A DNA stretch of 13,658 nt, from NCBI GenBank assembly GCA_016182705.1, contig JACPGA010000080.1, forward strand, positions 1 through 13,658, given 5' to 3'. The first letter of the stretch is position 1, and each line of letters opens with the position of its first letter. Origin of the DNA: Deltaproteobacteria bacterium. Lineage in GTDB: Bacteria; Desulfobacterota; GWC2-55-46. Shown piece after piece: positions 1 through 8,170 of this stretch. The notes beneath the pieces are model-generated. The model did not search any database and was not told where the DNA came from. It was given only the letters and a program-made list of their open reading frames with translations. The translations under genes were made by a program, and so were the position numbers.

Positions 1-786
1 GGCCTTGAGCCTGTCCTCGAACTCGCCCCTGTATTTTGTGCCCGCTATGAGGGAGCCCAGGTCAAGGGCCAGGAGCCTCTTGTTCCTCAAGGTCTCGGGC
101 ACATCCCCGGCGACTATCCTTTGGCTGAGCCCCTCGACAATGGCGGTCTTTCCGACCCCTGCCTCGCCTATCAAGACCGGGTTGTTCTTCGTCCGCCTTG
201 ACAAGACCTGTATGACGCGTCTTATCTCCTCGTCCCTGCCGATCACCGGGTCGAGCTTGTTGGAGCGCGCAAGCTCCACGAGGTCTCTCGTGTATTTGGC
301 GACAGACTGGTATTTCTCCTCAGGCATCTGGTCAGTGACCCTCTGCGTGCCCCGCACCGATGTAAGGGCCTTTAATATGGTATCCCTTGTAACCCCGTGA
401 GAGGCAAGAAGGCGGCTCGCTTCCCCTGCCCTCTCGCCGGATATGGCCAGAAGGAGGTGCTCGGACGAGACGAACTCGTCCTTCATGTCCCTTGCCTCTC
501 TCATGGCGGCGTCCATCACGGATTTCAGCCTTTGTGAAATATAAGTCTCGGCCCCTGCCCCGTAGACCCGGGGGAGCTTTTTCAAGGTATCCTCAAGCTG
601 GCCACGCAGAAGTGGCGCGTTCGCGCCTATCCTCTGCAAGAGCGGGGCTGTTATGCCCCCGTCCTGGCTCATGAGCGACAGGAGAAGGTGCTCCGGTGTG
701 ACCTCCTGCTGCTCCAGGGCCTCAGCCCTGTTCTGAGCGTCCTGCAAGGCTTCCTGGGATTTTATGGTGAACTTGTCGAGCCGCAT
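1..786 (-). CDS. clpB: ATP-dependent disaggregase ClpB, N-terminal part (runs off the left edge)
   Basis: ClpB is a cytoplasmic hexameric AAA+ disaggregase that works with DnaK to pull proteins out of aggregates. Reading the minus strand from the ATG at 786-784 gives 262 codons beginning [14 protein letters not shown], typical of ClpB. Residues 1 to about 145 form the double Clp N-domain repeat (EHLLLSLM and [10 protein letters not shown] mark the two halves). The first nucleotide-binding domain follows, with Walker A GEAGVGKT at residues 207-214 and the pore-loop motif KYRG near residue 253. The rest of NBD1, the middle domain and NBD2 lie outside the window. An AAGGAG ribosome binding site sits just upstream of the ATG. 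The gene diverges from glnE. ClpC or ClpA are less likely because the N-domain and the KYRGEFEDR segment match ClpB best. Confidence 0.95.
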   Translation of the reverse strand, partial: MRLDKFTIKSQEALQDAQNRAEALEQQEVTPEHLLLSLMSQDGGITAPLLQRIGANAPLLRGQLEDTLKKLPRVYGAGAETYISQRLKSVMDAAMREARDMKDEFVSSEHLLLAISGERAGEASRLLASHGVTRDTILKALTSVRGTQRVTDQMPEEKYQSVAKYTRDLVELARSNKLDPVIGRDEEIRRVIQVLSRRTKNNPVLIGEAGVGKTAIVEGLSQRIVAGDVPETLRNKRLLALDLGSLIAGTKYRGEFEDRLKA

Positions 787-832
787 GGGCGTCTCCTTTC
801 CCCTGAATTATCGGGGATTACTGATTTCTTAT

Positions 833-861
833 AATGTAGGCACCCTGGCCCGATTTGTCAA
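833..861 (-). promoter_or_regulatory. Probable clpB promoter
   Basis: On the minus strand TTGACA (861-856) is followed after 17 bases by TACATT (838-833). This is a close match to a sigma70-type promoter about 45 bp before the clpB start. The CTTGACA sequence could also serve as the -35 of a heat-shock sigma32-type promoter, but no CCCCAT-like -10 is evident. On the plus strand TATAAT (830-835) overlaps the same -10 and could drive glnE, although no good -35 precedes it. Confidence 0.5.
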
Positions 862-927
862 GGAACTGAGCAGAGTTACGCTTGAGGCCTATTGCCTTTT
901 GCGTATGGATGAATTATCATGCCTTGA

Positions 928-3900
928 ATGGTCAAGGGCATATTAAGTAAGGTTGAAACCGAAGCCTCTGTCAAGCTCGGCGAGCTGGGCTTTTCTGACC
1001 CGAGGTGCGCCCTGCGTAACCTCAATGCGCTCGATAAGAGCCCTCTTAGCGGCTCTCTCGACCCTATCCTTCAAAGCGTCCTTGAATCCCCCTCGCCTGA
1101 CGCGGCCCTCAATAACCTTGAAAGGGTTGTTGCCGAATGCGCCAATACCATACAGAAACTTGACGCCGCAGACCTCTCCCGTCTCGTAGCGGTCTGCGGC
1201 TCTTCGCACTTTCTGACCTCCATTATCCTCAAAAACCCCGAGTACCTCACGTGGCTTTTCAACGAGGGGCTCCATGCCTCGCGAACACTCGAATCTATAA
1301 TGAATGAAGCCGCCTCAAGGACCGAATCACTTTCCACCGTGGAAGAGGTCCCAAAAGAGCTCCGGCTCATAAAGCAGCGCGAATACCTGAGGATTGGCAG
1401 CCGCGACTTGTTGAGGCTTGCCCCTCTCGAAGAAACGACAAGGGAGCTTTCAGACCTTGCCTCAGCCTGCCTTGACGCCGCCGTAAAGTTCTCTATCACC
1501 CGCCACAAGGCGGCCCACGGCAGCCCCTTTTATATCGGCGCGGACGGCGTGGAAAAAGAGGCAGAGCTTACGGTAATAGGCATGGGCAAGCTCGGCGGCC
1601 GCGAGCTTAACTTCTCATCAGATATCGACATCATTTATATATACTCATCCGACAAGGGAGAGACAACCGGGGTCGAAGGCAAGGACAACTCGGCAATCTC
1701 TCTGCACGCTTTTTTCGTCAAGGCCTCGATGATGGTAACGAAGCTCATATCGAGCGTAACCGAAGACGGCTTTGTCTTCAGGGTAGACCTTGACCTTCGG
1801 CCCGAAGGAAAGAGCGGGGACGCAGCAAACTCTCTTCGCAGCGCCGAAGTCTACTACGAGTCATGGGGGCAGATGTGGGAGCGGGCCGCCATGATAAAGG
1901 CAAGGCCGGTCGCCGGTTCATTACAGCTCGGCGAAGAGTTCCTCTCGATGATAAGGCCCTTTGTCTTCAGGAAGTACCTGGACTTTACGGCCATAGAAGA
2001 AATAAAGTCCATGAAAGAGAAGATAGACCTGAGCCTGCTGCGCAGGAACCCGGACGCGAGCGACGTCAAGCTCGGCGCGGGCGGCATAAGGGAGATAGAG
2101 TTCTTCTGCCAGGCATTGCAGCTCATACACGCGGGAAAGGACACACTTATAAGGGAGCGGAATACCCTCAAGACCCTCTCAGCGCTGCTTTCGAGAAAAT
2201 ATATAAAAGAAGACGAAGAAAATTCGCTCAGACAGGCCTATAAGTTCCTCCGCGACCTGGAGCACAGGATACAGATAGTCGAGGGCAGGCAGAGCCAGGC
2301 CATACCGCCGAGCTTGGAAGCCCTCGAGAGGCTCGCGAGGATGATGGGCTTTAAAGATACCGGAAAGAAAAAGGCCGGGGAATTTTTCTGGGAAGAGTAC
2401 AGAAGGATCACGCATACCGTACACGAGATTTTCAGGTCTCTTTTTTACGCCTCGGAAGAGGCAGGGGATGTCCCGGCGCATATCCGGGTGCTACTTTCCC
2501 CTGACCTGCCTGCTCTAGATGCCCAGGAGATGCTCGCGGAAATCGGGTTTAAAGACACCGAAACAGCCGCGAAGAACCTCGCGCTGCTGCGTGAAGGGCC
2601 GTCCTTTATCCACCTGAGCGCGAAGGCCAGGGTCATATTGCAAAAACTCGGCCCCCGGTTCCTTGAGCGGGCCTCACGCTCGCCTGACCCGGACAGGGCC
2701 CTTTCCCATCTGGAGAGGTTCATATCGTCCATCGGCGCGAGGACGACTTTTTATTCGCTCCTTCTGGAAAACCCCGGGGTAATGGACGAGCTCATAAAAG
2801 TCATGGGCACGAGCGTATTTTTATCGAGAGACCTTATCGAACACCCGGAGAGCCTCGATATCCTGCTCTCTCCGGAGCTTTCCATACCATGCAAAAGAAA
2901 AGAGGATATCCTCTCGGCCTTTTTAGCGGAGGCCTCCTCTGAAAAGGACTATGAGACAAAGCTCGACGCGATAAGAAGGCTCAAGAGCCAGGAGCTTTTC
3001 AGGATAGGCATGAACGACATAGCCGGGGCGTTGACGCTCCGGCAGGTCTCAAACCAAATAACCTTTATTGCCGAGGCGGCTTTAGAGGCGGCCATCATCC
3101 TTGCCAGAGGCGAGCTCAAGGAGCGCTTCGGGGAGTCTCCCACAGGCTCTTTCAGCGTCATCGGCATGGGCAAGCTCGGAGGCCGCGAACTCATATACGG
3201 CTCTGACCTTGATATAATATTCGTATATACTGACAAGGCGGACTCTCGCACGACCGGGCCGAAAGAGATATCCTCGCACGAATACTTCGTGAAGCTCGGC
3301 CAGAGGATAATAAGCGCTCTTACCCTGCGTACAAAAGAAGGCTTCGTGTTCAATGTTGACGCGCGCCTTCGTCCCTCCGGGAGTTCGGGGCCTCTCGTAG
3401 TCTCTGAAGAGGCCCTTTTGAAATATCACTCCGGGTCGACCCATATATGGGAGAGGCAGGCCCTGACAAAGGCAAGGGCCGCTGCCGGAGACCTCGCCTT
3501 CGGGGCTAATGTGGTAAGAAAGCTCTGGGACGAGCTTTACACAAGAGAGCTTACCCATATTGATGTCGACGAGATGCTCCGCATCCGGGGGCGCATGGAA
3601 GTTGAAATTGCCAAGGAAGACGCTACTCGATATAATATCAAGACCGGAGAGGGCGGCATCAATGATTGCGAGTTCCTTGTGCAGGCCTTGCAGCTCAAAT
3701 GGGGCGGCAATAAAAGAGGCCTTCAGACGCCTTACACCCTGAAAGCCCTCTCAAGGCTCGGCCATGAGAAGCTTCTGACAGATGAAGACACACGGACCTT
3801 GAAAGAAGCCTACCTGTTCATGCGCTCCATCGAGACCAGGCAGAGGATCGTCCACGACAGGCCTGAAGGCTACCTGTATAAAGAAACAGAAGAGCTTGCG

Positions 3901-4047
3901 GCGCTGGCCAGAAGGCTCGGCTATTCAGGAATGGACGCCGGGCAGAAGCTCCTAAAGGACTACACCGGATATGCCGAAAAAGTCAGAAAGACATATCTTA
4001 AAACCTTAACTGACCTGAAGGGCGGACAATCCGCTACAAACTCTTAG
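928..4047 (+). CDS. glnE: Bifunctional glutamine synthetase adenylyltransferase/adenylyl-removing enzyme GlnE
   Basis: GlnE controls glutamine synthetase in the cytoplasm. It adds AMP to the enzyme when nitrogen is plentiful and removes it when nitrogen is scarce, under PII control. The 1039-residue product is somewhat longer than E. coli GlnE (946). Both catalytic halves are visible as a duplicated motif: GMGKLGGRELNFSSDID at residues 218-234 (adenylyl-removing half) and GMGKLGGRELIYGSDLD at 746-762 (adenylyl-transferring half). Each carries the nucleotidyltransferase D-x-D pair (232/234 and 760/762). Each half also has its partner motif, GAGGIREIEF near 383 and GEGGINDCEF near 907. An in-frame TGA at 925-927 makes the ATG at 928 the earliest possible start; no clear Shine-Dalgarno precedes it, so a later start is possible. 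The stop codon touches a strong hairpin. The probable glutamate dehydrogenase two genes downstream fits a nitrogen-assimilation neighbourhood. Confidence 0.96.
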   Translation: MVKGILSKVETEASVKLGELGFSDPRCALRNLNALDKSPLSGSLDPILQSVLESPSPDAALNNLERVVAECANTIQKLDAADLSRLVAVCGSSHFLTSIILKNPEYLTWLFNEGLHASRTLESIMNEAASRTESLSTVEEVPKELRLIKQREYLRIGSRDLLRLAPLEETTRELSDLASACLDAAVKFSITRHKAAHGSPFYIGADGVEKEAELTVIGMGKLGGRELNFSSDIDIIYIYSSDKGETTGVEGKDNSAISLHAFFVKASMMVTKLISSVTEDGFVFRVDLDLRPEGKSGDAANSLRSAEVYYESWGQMWERAAMIKARPVAGSLQLGEEFLSMIRPFVFRKYLDFTAIEEIKSMKEKIDLSLLRRNPDASDVKLGAGGIREIEFFCQALQLIHAGKDTLIRERNTLKTLSALLSRKYIKEDEENSLRQAYKFLRDLEHRIQIVEGRQSQAIPPSLEALERLARMMGFKDTGKKKAGEFFWEEYRRITHTVHEIFRSLFYASEEAGDVPAHIRVLLSPDLPALDAQEMLAEIGFKDTETAAKNLALLREGPSFIHLSAKARVILQKLGPRFLERASRSPDPDRALSHLERFISSIGARTTFYSLLLENPGVMDELIKVMGTSVFLSRDLIEHPESLDILLSPELSIPCKRKEDILSAFLAEASSEKDYETKLDAIRRLKSQELFRIGMNDIAGALTLRQVSNQITFIAEAALEAAIILARGELKERFGESPTGSFSVIGMGKLGGRELIYGSDLDIIFVYTDKADSRTTGPKEISSHEYFVKLGQRIISALTLRTKEGFVFNVDARLRPSGSSGPLVVSEEALLKYHSGSTHIWERQALTKARAAAGDLAFGANVVRKLWDELYTRELTHIDVDEMLRIRGRMEVEIAKEDATRYNIKTGEGGINDCEFLVQALQLKWGGNKRGLQTPYTLKALSRLGHEKLLTDEDTRTLKEAYLFMRSIETRQRIVHDRPEGYLYKETEELAALARRLGYSGMDAGQKLLKDYTGYAEKVRKTYLKTLTDLKGGQSATNS

Positions 4048-4137
4048 CAGGCTGTTGAAAAACAGCCTGCCTGGCAATCCATCAATGGATTGCCAAATCG
4101 TAGTTGAAAAATCCAGGTACGGAACTTTTTCAACATC
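4047..4137. repeat. Cluster of three hairpins with near-matching ends, MITE/REP-like
   Basis: Three inverted repeats follow one another. First, GCAGGCTGTT (4047-4056) pairs perfectly with AACAGCCTGC (4061-4070) around a GAAA loop. Second, TGGCAATCCAT (4072-4082) pairs with ATGGATTGCCA (4085-4095) around two bases. Third, GTTGAAAAA (4103-4111) pairs with TTTTTCAAC (4126-4134). The outer ends GCTGTTGAAAAA (4051-4062) and the reverse complement of 4126-4137 agree at 11 of 12 positions, like terminal inverted repeats. The first hairpin begins at the last base of the glnE stop codon and could act in 3'-end formation, although no T-run follows. Only one copy lies in this window, so its repetitive nature is inferred from structure. 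Confidence 0.6.
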
Positions 4138-4159
4138 TGACAGAAAGGTGGTTTTTGTT

Positions 4160-6631
4160 TTGAAAGAAAAGCAGGGCATGCTCGCCAGGGTCGGTCTCCC
4201 CGGACTGTTGCACCTCATATACCTGAGAAAAGACGAATCAGCGGTTCTCGATATCATCAAAGAGCCGATTAAAAAGCGTTTTTACTTCAGGCAGGGCATA
4301 CCGGTCGCGGCAAGCTCCAACATATTGAACGAAGTGCTCGGAAGGCTCCTCATGCAGGAGGGAGTCATAACCCAGCAGCAGTACGAGACCTCCCTTGAGA
4401 CGGTCCTGAAGGAGAAGAAGCGCCACGGCGAGGTCCTCATATCCATGGGCCTTCTTACCCCTGAGGCCCTCGAAGACTTCCTCGCGCTCCAGCTCAAAAG
4501 AAGGCTCTTCAGGCTCTTCGACTGGGACGAGGGCTCCTACAGGTACATCAAGACCGATTTGCCGGGAAACATCCCTTCCAGGCCCTTTCACCCTGCGTCA
4601 CTCATACTGGAAGGCATAAGCCTGGGCTTTTACCCGGCCGCGAAGATAAGGGCAGGGCTCGACGGCCTGCTCGGCAGAAAGATAGCGTTGACCTTCGAAG
4701 GGAGCGCTTACAGGATCGACGATTTCCGGTTGAACCTCCAGGAAAAACGCTTCGCCGAAACAATCGACGGCAGCAGGACGCTTGCCGAGGCTCTCGACAG
4801 CTCGGACCTGCTGCGCCACAGGGCCGAATCGATTGCGTTGAGCCTTGCCTTGACAGGGCTGCTCACTGATGAGCAAGGGGCCGTCTACACACCCGAGGTC
4901 CTTCTTGAAGTCGGAAAGGAGACCCAGGCCCCTGAAGTCCCGGTCGACTCCAAGCTCAATGCCGAGCTCCTGTTCATGCGGGCGAGAAGCGCCATATCAA
5001 GGCGGGATTTCAGCGCGGCCATTGCCATTTTAAAAGATATAACGAACATAAACCCGGCAGAAGGCGAATACTGGGCATGGCTCGGCTGGGCCATTTATAA
5101 TGAAGACCCTTCGAAGCTCAAAGAAGTTGAGTCGATAATAAAAGACTCCATAGACCTTAACAACGACCTTGACGCCGCATGGTATTTTCTTGGCACGCTG
5201 TTCCTTGCGGAGGGCAATATCGTCTGGGCGAAAATCGCTTTTGAGACAGCCCTCACGAAAAACCCCTGGAACACAGAAGCCCTCTCCGAGCTGAAAAGGC
5301 TCGAGCTCAGGCTCATATACAGGGACGCGCCCCAGGAGCTCACTGTGGCTTTCGGCTTCACCGAAGACCCCTTTGCCCCGGTGCCCAGAACCGTATCCCT
5401 CTCCGAAGTGCAGACAGCTGTCCTCGAGAGCCTCTTGAGGGCGATAAGGAAAAAAACCGGTCCCGTGCTCCTCGAAGGCGGCGGCGGCACAGGCAAGACG
5501 ACCGTAATCCTCGAGCTCCTGAAAAAGCTTTCATCCGACAAGGTCCTCTCAGCCCTGGTATTGAAACCCGCGGGCCGCGAGATGGACCTGATAAAGGAAA
5601 TAAACAGGGGGCTCGGCTGCCCTGCCGAGGCCTCGACAGTAAAAGAGCAGCTCCTGAACCTGGGCATGAGGGTTTCCCAGAACAGGATTCAGGGTGGAAG
5701 CACGCTCGTAATAATCGACGAGGCCCACAGGCTGTCCAACGGCTGCCTGAAGCTCATCCAGTACCTCTCCAGGCTCAAGGCTGTCCAGCTACTCCTTTCA
5801 GGCGAGCCATCGCTCGCCGAGAAGCTCAAGACTCCGGAATTCCAGGAGCTTGGCGAAAAGCTCTCCTCGAGAATAACCCTCTCTGACCTTTCAAAGGAAG
5901 AGACTGCCGCGCTCATTGACTCGATGCTCTCAAAGGCCGGCAGGCGCCGGAAGCCCGGGCAGCCCTCTTTTGCAATCGGCATTGAAGAAGCCCAGGAGAT
6001 ATTCGAGGCGGCCAAGGGCAACCCAGGGGCCATAAGGCGGGAAGCCGCGGCCCACATGCAAAAGGCCTTTGACGACCTCATGGCTGAGGCCGCCGCGCCA
6101 CAGGAACAGACGTCAGTAGAAGAAAAATTTGAAGAAAAAAACGCTGAAGCCCCTGCTGAAGAGGTCTTTGTGTCTTCGTATGAGCAACAGGCGCGGGAAG
6201 AAGCAGGGCCAGAGGCGCCCGTTCACGAAGAGCTGCCGGAATTGGAAAATGTACCTGAACAAGCGGTTTCCGATAAATGGGAAGATGAGAACAAACCTGC
6301 GGCGAGCGCGCCATCTCATGTTTCTAATGGAGAACATATAAATACCCCGGCGCACGCGGCTGGCGAACCTACCATATCTTACAGGGAAGAGCCTCCGGTA
6401 AAAAAATCGATGCTCCGTCTTGTTTTCTGGGTAATACTCATGATAGTGGCCGGACTGGTAGCAGGCTCGCTCATTGGAACGTACTGGTTCGGTCAGCCGA
6501 GAGTCAGCGAGGAGGCCATATCCCCTCCGGTACAACCGGCTGAACCTGCCCCCTTGCAGCCCGGGGAGACTGACAAAGGCGCGCCTCTTGACGGCTCTCT
6601 TGACATGGGAAGCCCGGAAGGGTCTATTTAA
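4160..6631 (+). CDS. DUF4388 / TPR / ExeA-like AAA ATPase membrane protein
   Basis: I cannot assign a pathway. The first ~150 residues match the DUF4388 (PATAN-like) style: LPGLLHLIYLRK, then YFRQGIPVAA, and a helical part ending RLFDWDEGSYRY. TPR-like helices occupy about residues 265-385 (for example AWLGWAIYNE and AWYFLGTLFLAEGN). An ExeA/GspA-type ATPase follows, with its entry motif FGFTEDPFAP at 398-407, Walker A GGGGTGKT at 440-447 and Walker B LVIIDEA at 516-522. After an acidic, low-complexity stretch comes one membrane helix (about 752-775) and a 48-residue Pro-rich tail. Classical ExeA has a peptidoglycan-binding domain after its membrane helix; none is seen here. Start choice: the frame is open from a TTG at 4055, but that codon lies inside a hairpin. 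TTG at 4160 has AGGTGG 8 bases upstream and starts directly before the DUF4388 domain, giving 823 residues. GTG at 4149 or ATG at 4178 are alternatives. Confidence 0.8.
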   Translation: MKEKQGMLARVGLPGLLHLIYLRKDESAVLDIIKEPIKKRFYFRQGIPVAASSNILNEVLGRLLMQEGVITQQQYETSLETVLKEKKRHGEVLISMGLLTPEALEDFLALQLKRRLFRLFDWDEGSYRYIKTDLPGNIPSRPFHPASLILEGISLGFYPAAKIRAGLDGLLGRKIALTFEGSAYRIDDFRLNLQEKRFAETIDGSRTLAEALDSSDLLRHRAESIALSLALTGLLTDEQGAVYTPEVLLEVGKETQAPEVPVDSKLNAELLFMRARSAISRRDFSAAIAILKDITNINPAEGEYWAWLGWAIYNEDPSKLKEVESIIKDSIDLNNDLDAAWYFLGTLFLAEGNIVWAKIAFETALTKNPWNTEALSELKRLELRLIYRDAPQELTVAFGFTEDPFAPVPRTVSLSEVQTAVLESLLRAIRKKTGPVLLEGGGGTGKTTVILELLKKLSSDKVLSALVLKPAGREMDLIKEINRGLGCPAEASTVKEQLLNLGMRVSQNRIQGGSTLVIIDEAHRLSNGCLKLIQYLSRLKAVQLLLSGEPSLAEKLKTPEFQELGEKLSSRITLSDLSKEETAALIDSMLSKAGRRRKPGQPSFAIGIEEAQEIFEAAKGNPGAIRREAAAHMQKAFDDLMAEAAAPQEQTSVEEKFEEKNAEAPAEEVFVSSYEQQAREEAGPEAPVHEELPELENVPEQAVSDKWEDENKPAASAPSHVSNGEHINTPAHAAGEPTISYREEPPVKKSMLRLVFWVILMIVAGLVAGSLIGTYWFGQPRVSEEAISPPVQPAEPAPLQPGETDKGAPLDGSLDMGSPEGSI

Positions 6632-6666
6632 CATAGCGCTGAAAAGCCCTGAAACTGCCTTTTGAG

Positions 6667-6696
6667 GAGCCGAAGGCGACGAAAAGCTCTTTTTTT
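6667..6696 (+). terminator. Possible weak terminator after the ExeA-like gene
   Basis: GAGC (6667-6670) can pair with GCTC (6686-6689), followed by seven T residues (6690-6696) and then more T-rich sequence. The stem is short and the loop long, so this is only a candidate. Confidence 0.3.
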
Positions 6697-6730
6697 GGTT
6701 TTTATCACCCTGGCGTGACTACGCTCTGAA

Positions 6731-6747
6731 TGAAAGACAGTCTTTCA
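6731..6747. promoter_or_regulatory. 17-bp palindrome upstream of the dehydrogenase gene, operator-like
   Basis: TGAAAGAC (6731-6738) and GTCTTTCA (6740-6747) are perfect inverted arms around one central A. The site ends 32 bp before the start codon, where a transcription factor could act on the gene. The short spacer suits a dimeric DNA-binding protein better than an RNA hairpin. No regulator is identified. Confidence 0.4.
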
Positions 6748-6779
6748 AGTTCCACCCTATCCCCTTCCAAGGAGATGAC

Positions 6780-8030
6780 ATGGCCCCGGAAAATGGTTTT
6801 TTTCAGGAGGTCCTTACAAACCTGGAGAACGCGAACAGGCACTTGAACCTGCCAGCCGCTATTTATGAACGGCTTCGCACTCCAAGGCGCTCGCTCATCG
6901 TCTCCGTACCTGTGCAGATGGACAACGGCACCGTGAGCTTTTTTACGGGCTACAGGGTCCAGTACGATTTTGCCAGGGGGCCTGCCAAAGGCGGCGTAAG
7001 ATATCACCCCAAGGTCAACCTTGACGAAATAACAGCACTGGCAGCCCTCATGACCTGGAAATGCGGGGTCGTTGACCTGCCCTTTGGAGGGGCCAAGGGC
7101 GGCGTTGCCTGCGACCCCACGATAATGTCGAGGGACGAGATAAAGAGGCTTACCAGAAGGTACACCTACGAGATAGGCATCATAATCGGGCCTGAATCAG
7201 ACATACCCGCCCCGGACGTCTATACCGACGAGCAGGTCATGGCATGGATGATGGACACTTATTCCATGATGAAGGGCCACTCAGTGCCGGGCGTGGTGAC
7301 CGGAAAGCCCGTGAGCATAGGCGGCTCCCAGGGGAGGAACAGAGCGACCTCTTCAGGCCTCGTGACTACCGTGATGGAGGCGCTCAAGCACCTGGGCATG
7401 CCGGTTGAGGGGCTTGCGGTAACAGTACTGGGCTTCGGCAAGGTCGGCTTTCACGCGGCTGATATACTCTCCAGGGCAGGGGCGAAGATAATAGGCGTTG
7501 CCGACTCGAAAGGCGCCATATACAACCCGCAGGGCCTCGATATTGAAGACGTGGCAAGGCACAAGAAACAGATGGACACGGTGCAGGGCTACCGCGAAGC
7601 TGACAACCTTACCGTAGACGAGCTCATCTCTATCGAATCCGACCTGCTCATACCGGCAGCCCTCGAAGGGCAGATACACAGTGGCCACGCCGGGCGGGTA
7701 AACACGAAGATAATCGCCGAAGGCGCGAACAACCCCCTGACCATAGAGGCGAATGACATACTCACCGGCAAAGGGGTCTTCATCATCCCTGACATACTGG
7801 CCAACGCCGGGGGGGTGGTCGTCTCCTACTTCGAATGGGTCCAGGATCTGCAGAGGTTTTTCTGGGACGAAGCAGAAGTGGACTCGCGCCTGAATACCAT
7901 AATGAGGAAGGCTTTCCGCGAAGTCCTTTCAATCTCTCAGGAAAAGAAGATCGACATGAGGACTGCTGCGATGGTCCTGGGCGTCAAGCGCGTGGCAGAT
8001 GCCGTATCTGTAAGAGGGCTGTACCCGTAA
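6780..8030 (+). CDS. gdhA: Glu/Leu/Phe/Val dehydrogenase family, probable glutamate dehydrogenase
   Basis: This family catalyses reversible oxidative deamination of an amino acid with NAD(P)+; for glutamate it links 2-oxoglutarate, ammonium and glutamate in the cytoplasm. The 416-residue product has the usual length of the short hexameric glutamate dehydrogenases. The substrate-domain motif GPAKGGVRYHP is at 67-77. PFGGAKGGV at 101-109 carries the catalytic Lys106, and PAPDV near 143-147 the catalytic Asp146. The Rossmann dinucleotide motif GFGKVG is at 218-223. The ATG at 6780 follows AAGGAG at 6769-6774 with ideal spacing. GlnE two genes upstream supports a role in nitrogen metabolism. Leucine dehydrogenases are usually shorter and lack these exact motifs, but substrate and cofactor preference cannot be read with certainty. 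Confidence 0.9.
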   Translation: MAPENGFFQEVLTNLENANRHLNLPAAIYERLRTPRRSLIVSVPVQMDNGTVSFFTGYRVQYDFARGPAKGGVRYHPKVNLDEITALAALMTWKCGVVDLPFGGAKGGVACDPTIMSRDEIKRLTRRYTYEIGIIIGPESDIPAPDVYTDEQVMAWMMDTYSMMKGHSVPGVVTGKPVSIGGSQGRNRATSSGLVTTVMEALKHLGMPVEGLAVTVLGFGKVGFHAADILSRAGAKIIGVADSKGAIYNPQGLDIEDVARHKKQMDTVQGYREADNLTVDELISIESDLLIPAALEGQIHSGHAGRVNTKIIAEGANNPLTIEANDILTGKGVFIIPDILANAGGVVVSYFEWVQDLQRFFWDEAEVDSRLNTIMRKAFREVLSISQEKKIDMRTAAMVLGVKRVADAVSVRGLYP

Positions 8031-8074
8031 GTGAAGCTTTTTGCCTTCAGAATGACAATGCTATCCCCGGCGTC

Positions 8075-8089
8075 AACCGGCCCGGTTTT
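8075..8089 (+). terminator. Possible weak terminator after gdhA
   Basis: AACCG (8075-8079) pairs with CGGTT (8083-8087) around GCC and is followed by a short T-rich stretch. The stem is only five base pairs, so the call is tentative. Confidence 0.25.
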
Positions 8090-8170
8090 CTCAAGGCTTT
8101 AATCGGCCGCACAGAACCAGAACCGCAACTTCCGGTACTTCCCGCAGAACCCGTCAAGCACTTTTTTTGC

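Noticed and set aside
1071..1508. Long minus-strand open frames across glnE, such as this one
   Set aside because: They lie wholly within a well-supported gene, show no recognisable protein motif and reflect codon bias of the real strand.
4055..4159. Upstream start (TTG 4055) for the DUF4388/ExeA-like gene
   Set aside because: The TTG sits inside a perfect hairpin and the added 35 residues read through the inverted-repeat cluster. TTG 4160 has AGGTGG at proper spacing and begins directly before the domain.
5095..5667. 190-codon minus-strand frame inside the ExeA-like gene
   Set aside because: It is antisense to the TPR and ATPase domains with clear motifs on the plus strand; its Ser/Arg-rich composition is typical of a shadow frame.
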